Assembly (NCBI RefSeq): GCF_936931525.1
Contig: NZ_CAKZII010000043.1
Location: 1 to 35,683, forward strand
Direction of reading: 5' to 3'
Length of the DNA: 35,683 bases
DNA from: an uncultured Aurantimicrobium sp.
GTDB lineage: Bacteria; Actinomycetota; Actinomycetes; Actinomycetales; Microbacteriaceae
In this document: piece by piece, positions 30,275-35,683 of the stretch
Layout: each line of letters begins with the position of its first letter
Position numbering within the stretch: position 1 is the stretch's first letter
Notes under the pieces: generated by a model
Database searches by the model: none
The model's input: the letters and a program-made list of their open reading frames with translations, nothing else
What the model was told of the DNA's origin: nothing
Made by a program: the position numbers and the translations under genes

Positions 30275-30877
30275 ATGGCAACTCAGCACTCAGTCTCAAT
30301 TGCAGGAATTATCTTCCTGCTGAGCTCTGCTGTGTTATTTCTTTTAGCACCATTAGCAATGCCTTCTGATTACAGCTGGATCAGTAACTCCATCAGTGAG
30401 TCCGGAGCGCAAGGCCTTTCCGGTGCATGGGTGACGCGTTTAGGGTTCCTCACCTTCGGACTCGGCGTCATTCTTGTCGCACTTACTCGCTGGGATGCAT
30501 GGAGAACATCTGCAGGGCTTTTGTTGTTCGGTTTTGGTTTCCTGATGCTCACCGTGGCGGCATTCTCAACCAGACAGTGGAACGCAGATTCTTCGTTCAA
30601 TGAACTTGAGAGCAACCTGCACTCAGTCTCCGCCAGCGTCATGGGCTTTTTCTACGGGGTTGGAGTATTGCTGGTTATCTTGTTCGAAAAGCAAGCTTCT
30701 CGGGCAGTGAAGATGTTGGGATGGGCTGCCGTAGTGACGTCAATAGCGATGCCCATACTTGTCGGAGTCATTCCCGAATTTGGTGGCGTTTTCCAAAGGA
30801 TTATGTTCGCTATCGCGATCGCTTGGTTTGTAGTTCAGGGAAGAATTTCACAAACAAAAATTCATGCCGATAGATAA
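30275..30877 (+). CDS. DUF998-like integral membrane protein
   Basis: About six hydrophobic segments; SWISNSISESGAQG and NLHSVSASVMGFFYGVG resemble DUF998 proteins. Confidence 0.65.
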   Translation: MATQHSVSIAGIIFLLSSAVLFLLAPLAMPSDYSWISNSISESGAQGLSGAWVTRLGFLTFGLGVILVALTRWDAWRTSAGLLLFGFGFLMLTVAAFSTRQWNADSSFNELESNLHSVSASVMGFFYGVGVLLVILFEKQASRAVKMLGWAAVVTSIAMPILVGVIPEFGGVFQRIMFAIAIAWFVVQGRISQTKIHADR

Positions 30878-30991
30878 CCCTCAAATATTTCCACCAAAAG
30901 CTCGGATATTCCGTGAATTAATTTCGGTTTGGTACTTTTGCGTAGTTTTTTCACAAATTCAATGACGGTTATCTCCGCGATGAGCTCCCGG

Positions 30992-30997
30992 TAAACT
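30992..30997 (+). promoter_or_regulatory. Candidate -10 box (TAAACT) for gatC, leaderless geometry
   Basis: TAAACT lies 8 nt before ATG 31006; no SD in between. Confidence 0.45.
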
Positions 30998-31005
30998 TGG
31001 TTCTT

Positions 31006-31305
31006 ATGTCTGACATTTCTGCCGAGCAGGTGCGCCACCTGGCTAACTTGGCCCGTATTGACCTTTCTGACGCGGAAATCGCGACAATGACCACTGAGCT
31101 GGGCCAGATCATGGAAGCAGTTGCTTCCGTGCAGGCCGTTGCCACACCTGATGTGCCGGCAACCAGCCACCCCATCCCTCTCAAGAACGTCTACCGTCCT
31201 GACGTTGTCGCTGATGTGATTCCGACCGACAAGGCACTGGCTTCTGCTCCTGAGCACGATGGTTCGCGCTTCAAGGTGTCCGCCATTCTGGGGGAGGAGC
31301 AGTAA
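31006..31305 (+). CDS. gatC: Asp-tRNA(Asn)/Glu-tRNA(Gln) amidotransferase subunit C
   Basis: [39 protein letters not shown]; followed by gatA and gatB. Confidence 0.95.
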   Translation: MSDISAEQVRHLANLARIDLSDAEIATMTTELGQIMEAVASVQAVATPDVPATSHPIPLKNVYRPDVVADVIPTDKALASAPEHDGSRFKVSAILGEEQ

Positions 31306-31307
31306 TT

Positions 31308-32816
31308 ATGTCTGACCTTATTCACAAGACCGCTGCCCAGCTCGCTGAGATGCTCGCTGCGGGAACCACTACTTCAGTCGAGATCACCCAGGCACACCTT
31401 GACCGCATTGCTGCGGTTGATGGTGACCTGAATGCCTTCCTGCACGTGAACGCTGCTGTGTCCCTTGATGCTGCGAAGGCTTCTGACGCTCGTCGTGCTG
31501 CAGGTGCACCGCTCAGCCCACTTGATGGTGTTCCTATCGCTATCAAGGATGTTCTTGTCACTACTGACATGCCTTCTACCTCTGGTTCCAAGATTCTCGA
31601 AGGCTGGATGTCTCCATATGACGCCACCGTCGTGACAAAGGTTCGCGAAGCAGGACTTGTTCCTCTCGGCAAGACCAACATGGACGAATTCGCTATGGGT
31701 TCCTCCACTGAGCACTCTGCTTATGGTCCCACCCGCAACCCATGGGACCTCGACCGCATTCCTGGTGGTTCTGGTGGTGGCTCTGCTGCCGCAGTTGCAG
31801 CCTTTGAAGCTCCTCTTGCTCTGGGTTCAGACACGGGTGGATCTATCCGTCAGCCAGCCCACATCACCGGCACAGTGGGCGTGAAGCCCACCTATGGTGG
31901 TGTTTCTCGCTATGGCGCGATTGCACTGGCTTCCAGCTTTGACCAGATTGGTCCCGTGACCCGCACGGTCATGGACTCTGCTCTTCTGCACGACGTGATC
32001 AAGGGTCACGATGTGCACGACAGCACTTCGCTCAAGGACGAGTGGCCTTCATTCGCAGAAGCTGCGAAGAATGCCAACGTCAAGGGCCTCAAGATTGGTG
32101 TCATCGAGCAGTTGGATGGCGAAGGCTTCCAGCCCGGCGTTCTTGCTCGTTTCCACGAGTCGCTTGAACTCCTCAAGGCCAACGGTGCTGAGATTGTGAA
32201 CGTCTCACTGCCCAGCCTGGAGCACGCTGTTGCCGCTTACTACTTGATCCTTCCTGCAGAAGCCTCCAGTAACTTGGCCAAGTTTGACTCGGTTCGCTTT
32301 GGTCTGCGCGTGCAGCCTGAAGGCGGCGGAACAGTTGAGCAGGTCATGTCGGCAACCCGTGAAGCAGGTTTCGGTGCTGAAGTGAAGCGCCGCATCATTC
32401 TTGGTACCTACGCCCTCTCAGCTGGGTATTACGACGCGTATTACGGTTCTGCCCAGAAGGTGCGCACCCTGGTCCAGCGCGACTTTGCAGATGCTTTTAG
32501 CAAGGTTGATGTGTTGGCTTCGCCCACTGCTCCCACAACTGCGTGGAAGCTGGGCGAACAGCTCGATGACCCCGTAGCTATGTGGCGGGGAGATATCGCG
32601 ACCATTCCTGCCAACATGGCTGGTATTCCTGGAATCAGCGTTCCTGCTGGTCTCGCAGACGAGGACGGATTGCCTGTCGGCATCCAGTTCCTCGCACCTG
32701 CTCGTGAAGATGCGCGCTTGTATAACGTTGGTGCAGCACTCGAAACTCTGCTGGAGCAGAAGTGGGGCCACACCCTGCTGAGCCAAGCACCAGAACTCAA
32801 GGGAGGGGCGCTCTAA
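31308..32816 (+). CDS. gatA: Asp-tRNA(Asn)/Glu-tRNA(Gln) amidotransferase subunit A
   Basis: Amidase signature [34 protein letters not shown]. Confidence 0.98.
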   Translation: MSDLIHKTAAQLAEMLAAGTTTSVEITQAHLDRIAAVDGDLNAFLHVNAAVSLDAAKASDARRAAGAPLSPLDGVPIAIKDVLVTTDMPSTSGSKILEGWMSPYDATVVTKVREAGLVPLGKTNMDEFAMGSSTEHSAYGPTRNPWDLDRIPGGSGGGSAAAVAAFEAPLALGSDTGGSIRQPAHITGTVGVKPTYGGVSRYGAIALASSFDQIGPVTRTVMDSALLHDVIKGHDVHDSTSLKDEWPSFAEAAKNANVKGLKIGVIEQLDGEGFQPGVLARFHESLELLKANGAEIVNVSLPSLEHAVAAYYLILPAEASSNLAKFDSVRFGLRVQPEGGGTVEQVMSATREAGFGAEVKRRIILGTYALSAGYYDAYYGSAQKVRTLVQRDFADAFSKVDVLASPTAPTTAWKLGEQLDDPVAMWRGDIATIPANMAGIPGISVPAGLADEDGLPVGIQFLAPAREDARLYNVGAALETLLEQKWGHTLLSQAPELKGGAL

Positions 32817-34318
32817 TGGCTAAAGCAAAGCTCATGGATTACGACAAGGCGCTCGAACTCTTCGAACCCGTCCTCGGTTTCGAAGTTCACGTTGAACTCT
32901 CCACCAAGACCAAGATGTTCTCGGCAGCTCCCAACAACTTTGGTAGTGAGCCCAACACCAACATCACTCCCACCTGCCTCGGTCTTCCAGGTTCTTTGCC
33001 TGTGGTGAATGAAGAAGCTGTGCGCTACTCAATCAGCCTGGGCCTTGCCCTGGACTGTGAGATCGCAGAATCTTCCTCGTTTGCACGTAAGAACTACTTC
33101 TACCCCGACCTGGCGAAGAACTACCAGATCTCTCAGTTCGATGAGCCCATCGCCATCAACGGAAACGTGGAAGTAGAGCTGCCTAACGGCCGCGTCTTCC
33201 AGATCGACATTGAGCGCGCTCACATGGAAGAAGACGCCGGAAAGCTCACCCACGTGGGTGGTTCCACCGGCCGTATTCAGGGCGCTGAGTATTCACTCGT
33301 GGACTACAACCGTGCTGGTGTTCCACTCGTGGAGATCGTGACCCGCATGATTGAGGGCGCCGAACACGACGCCCCTGAACTTGCCAAGGCCTATGTCGCC
33401 ACTATTCGTGACATCGTTCTGGCTCTCGGTATCTCTGACGCCAAGATGGAGCGCGGAAACCTGCGCTGTGATGCAAACGTGTCGCTTCGCCCCCGTGGTT
33501 CAGACAAGCTTGGTACTCGCACCGAGACCAAGAACGTGAACTCTCTGCGCTCTGTTGAGCGTGCTGTCCGCTACGAAATCCAGCGCCAGGCGCAGATCCT
33601 TGCAGACGGTGGAACCATCATCCAGGAAACTCGTCACTGGCACGAAGACACTGGTGCAACCAGTGCCGGTCGTCCCAAGTCGGATGCGGATGACTACCGT
33701 TACTTCCCTGAGCCTGACCTGCTTCCTGTTGTGCCAGACCCAGCTCTGATTGAAGAGCTGCGTGCTGCATTGCCAGAGAAGCCAGCTGAGCGTCGTCGTC
33801 GCCTCAAGGCTGACTGGGGCTTCACTGACCTGGAATTCCAGGATGTGGTTAACTCTGGTCTGCTCAACGAGATCACCGAGACCGTCGCTGCTGGTGCAAC
33901 CCCTCAGGCTGCCCGTAAGTGGTGGACAGGTGAGATTGCACGTTTGGCTAACGCTGCTGAGGGTGATGCCGGTATCGACATCACTCCAGCACAGGTTGCA
34001 GAACTTCAGCAACTGGTCGACGAAGGAACCTTGACGGACCGTTTGGCGCGTCAGGTTCTGGAGGCAGTTGCTGCCGGTGAAGGTTCACCTCGTGAGATCG
34101 TGGAGACCAAGGGTCTTGCTGTGGTCAGCGATGACGGCGCATTGATCGCCGCCATCGACGAGGCTCTTTCCGCTCAGCCGGATGTCCTTGAGAAGATCAA
34201 GGATGGCAAGGTTCAGGCTGCTGGAGCCGTCATTGGTGCTGTTATGAAGGCAATGCAGGGCAAAGCAGACGCGGCACGCGTTCGTGAACTCGTGCTAGAA
34301 CGAGCAGCTGCGCTCTAA
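32816..34318 (+). CDS. gatB: Asp-tRNA(Asn)/Glu-tRNA(Gln) amidotransferase subunit B
   Basis: TAATG overlap with gat[50 protein letters not shown]. Track start 32762 is upstream of the likely start. Confidence 0.97.
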   Translation: MAKAKLMDYDKALELFEPVLGFEVHVELSTKTKMFSAAPNNFGSEPNTNITPTCLGLPGSLPVVNEEAVRYSISLGLALDCEIAESSSFARKNYFYPDLAKNYQISQFDEPIAINGNVEVELPNGRVFQIDIERAHMEEDAGKLTHVGGSTGRIQGAEYSLVDYNRAGVPLVEIVTRMIEGAEHDAPELAKAYVATIRDIVLALGISDAKMERGNLRCDANVSLRPRGSDKLGTRTETKNVNSLRSVERAVRYEIQRQAQILADGGTIIQETRHWHEDTGATSAGRPKSDADDYRYFPEPDLLPVVPDPALIEELRAALPEKPAERRRRLKADWGFTDLEFQDVVNSGLLNEITETVAAGATPQAARKWWTGEIARLANAAEGDAGIDITPAQVAELQQLVDEGTLTDRLARQVLEAVAAGEGSPREIVETKGLAVVSDDGALIAAIDEALSAQPDVLEKIKDGKVQAAGAVIGAVMKAMQGKADAARVRELVLERAAAL

Positions 34319-34321
34319 ACT
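34316..34321 (+). promoter_or_regulatory. Candidate -10 box (TAAACT) overlapping the gatB stop, leaderless geometry for the 57-aa ORF
   Basis: TAAACT lies 6 nt before ATG 34328. Confidence 0.4.
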
Positions 34322-34327
34322 GTCATT

Positions 34328-34501
34328 ATGCGTATCGTTGAATTCATCGTTTCCTTCGCTTTGCTCGTAGTTGGTTTCTGGCTCATGGCTGCCGCATTCA
34401 CTTCTGAATTCGTTGGCTACGAAGTACTGACCTTCACTGCAGGCATCGTCGCGTTCTCTGTGTCGTTCGGTCTGCCCATGCGTCGCTACCTGAAGGCATA
34501 A
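34328..34501 (+). CDS. 57-aa, two-TM hypothetical membrane protein, not in the ORF track
   Basis: MRIVEFIVSFALLVVGFWLMAAAFTSEFVGYEVLTFTAGIVAFSVSFGLPMRRYLKA, translated by hand. It fills the gatB-dinB gap. Confidence 0.6.
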   Translation: MRIVEFIVSFALLVVGFWLMAAAFTSEFVGYEVLTFTAGIVAFSVSFGLPMRRYLKA

Positions 34502-35683
34502 TTACCTCCTCGATTCTCCATGTCGACATGGACGCGTTCTTCGCGTCCGTGGAGGTATTAGACCGCCCCGATGTGGTCGGCAAACCTGCCGTTGTGGCAC
34601 ATGATTCACCTCGTTCTGTGGTGACTAGCGCAACCTACGAAGCTCGAGCTTTAGGCATTCGCTCCGCGATGCCGCTGAGTAATGCCAAGCGTCTTGTTCC
34701 AGACGTGATTGTGCTGGAGCCTCACTTCGAAAAGTACCGTCATTACTCCCACATGGTGATGAAGATATTCCATGACTTCACACCGCTGGTTGAACAGCTG
34801 TCTATCGATGAGGCATTCCTTGATGTTTCAGGTGCTCAGAAAATCTTCGGCTCGCCCGAAGAAATTGGCGCACAGATCAAGAAGCGGGTATTTGACGAGA
34901 CAGGTTTGCCGTGTTCTGTGGGAGTGGCGAGCACCAAGTTTGTAGCCAAACTTGCCTCCACCAAGTCCAAGCCCAATGGTTTGTTGGTGATCCCAGAAGG
35001 TGACACTCTCCAATTCCTGCACCCACTCCCTATTGATGCACTCTGGGGTGTGGGGAAAAAGACCGCTGAGATACTTCATAAACGCGGGCTTCACACTGTG
35101 GCAGATGTTGCACATTCTCCCGAGCAGAGCTTGATTTCAGCTCTTGGTCAAGCGGCAGGATCACATCTTTATGCTCTGTCCTGGGCGAGGGATCCTCGTC
35201 CCGTCTCGACAGAGAGAGTGGACAAGTCCATCGGGAAAGAACACACCTTCAACGAAGACGTGACTGACCTTGAGAAACTGAAAGCAACCCTGTTATTCCA
35301 GGCAGACCACGTTGGTGCCCAACTGCGCAAAGCGCAGATTGAGGCACGGACCATTGGGCTCAAGGTCACCTTTTCTGACTTCGAATCCCTGACTCGCTCT
35401 CGCACATTGCCAGAAGCCACGAGCGTGGGCAGAGAGATCCACAAGATTGTCTGTGAACTTCTCGACGACCTGCGCATTGGTGGCCGTGCTGTGAGATTGA
35501 TCGGTGTTCGAGCTGCGGGACTGGTTGAAGCCGGCGGGCAACAATTGTCTTTGTGGGAAGACGAAGCAGATCCATGGAAAGACGCAGAGATTGTCATTGA
35601 CCAGGTCGACAACAAGTTTGGCCCTGCCAGTGTCCGTCCAGCCTCCTTACTGCGTAAGATAGAGCCCACACGGGAGTCCGGTA
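34501..35683 (+). CDS. dinB: DNA polymerase IV (Y-family), 3' end beyond the window; start codon non-canonical or uncertain
   Basis: ILHVDMDAFFASVEVL, TSATYEARALGIRSAMPLSNA, QLSIDEAFLDVSGA, GVASTKFVAKLASTKSKPNGLL; clamp-binding-like QQLSLW. ATT 34501 is the hypothesised start; the first ATG is at 34528. Confidence 0.93.
   Translation, partial: MTSSILHVDMDAFFASVEVLDRPDVVGKPAVVAHDSPRSVVTSATYEARALGIRSAMPLSNAKRLVPDVIVLEPHFEKYRHYSHMVMKIFHDFTPLVEQLSIDEAFLDVSGAQKIFGSPEEIGAQIKKRVFDETGLPCSVGVASTKFVAKLASTKSKPNGLLVIPEGDTLQFLHPLPIDALWGVGKKTAEILHKRGLHTVADVAHSPEQSLISALGQAAGSHLYALSWARDPRPVSTERVDKSIGKEHTFNEDVTDLEKLKATLLFQADHVGAQLRKAQIEARTIGLKVTFSDFESLTRSRTLPEATSVGREIHKIVCELLDDLRIGGRAVRLIGVRAAGLVEAGGQQLSLWEDEADPWKDAEIVIDQVDNKFGPASVRPASLLRKIEPTRESG

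Overview
This 35.7 kb window is a gene-dense actinobacterial chromosome segment. Gene order and protein sequences look Microbacteriaceae-like, but that is inference. I see no rRNA, tRNA, CRISPR array, prophage or intact mobile element. From left to right it carries: the 3' end of pnp; an aldo/keto reductase; an M16 peptidase; a histidine phosphatase; dapB; a small membrane protein; an M23 peptidase (-); a DHA2-type MFS transporter (-); rpsB-tsf-pyrH-frr-cdsA; a protein with four DivIVA-type motifs; an SLT-like envelope protein; a small Cys/His protein; an alpha/beta hydrolase; an AI-2E family transporter (-); a DivIVA-like coiled-coil protein (-); a two-ectodomain membrane protein with an internal lipobox; a thioredoxin/TPR protein that has lost the CXXC motif; glgX-glgE-glgB (-); a cysteine desulfurase; mnmA; ligA; a DUF998-like membrane protein; gatC-gatA-gatB; a 57-aa membrane ORF absent from the ORF track; and dinB, which runs off the right edge. 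The most notable observations are: dinB has no ATG/GTG/TTG start upstream of its catalytic Asp, with ATT in a TAATT overlap as the best candidate; an unusual membrane/lipobox protein is coupled to the degenerate thioredoxin; two GGGGGACAyTTT direct repeats lie after the pnp terminator; rpsB and glgB both carry histone-H1-like Lys/Ala/Pro tails; and TANNNT boxes sit 6-9 nt from several start codons, suggesting leaderless mRNAs. I did not find a clear, self-contained new defence or mobile system.
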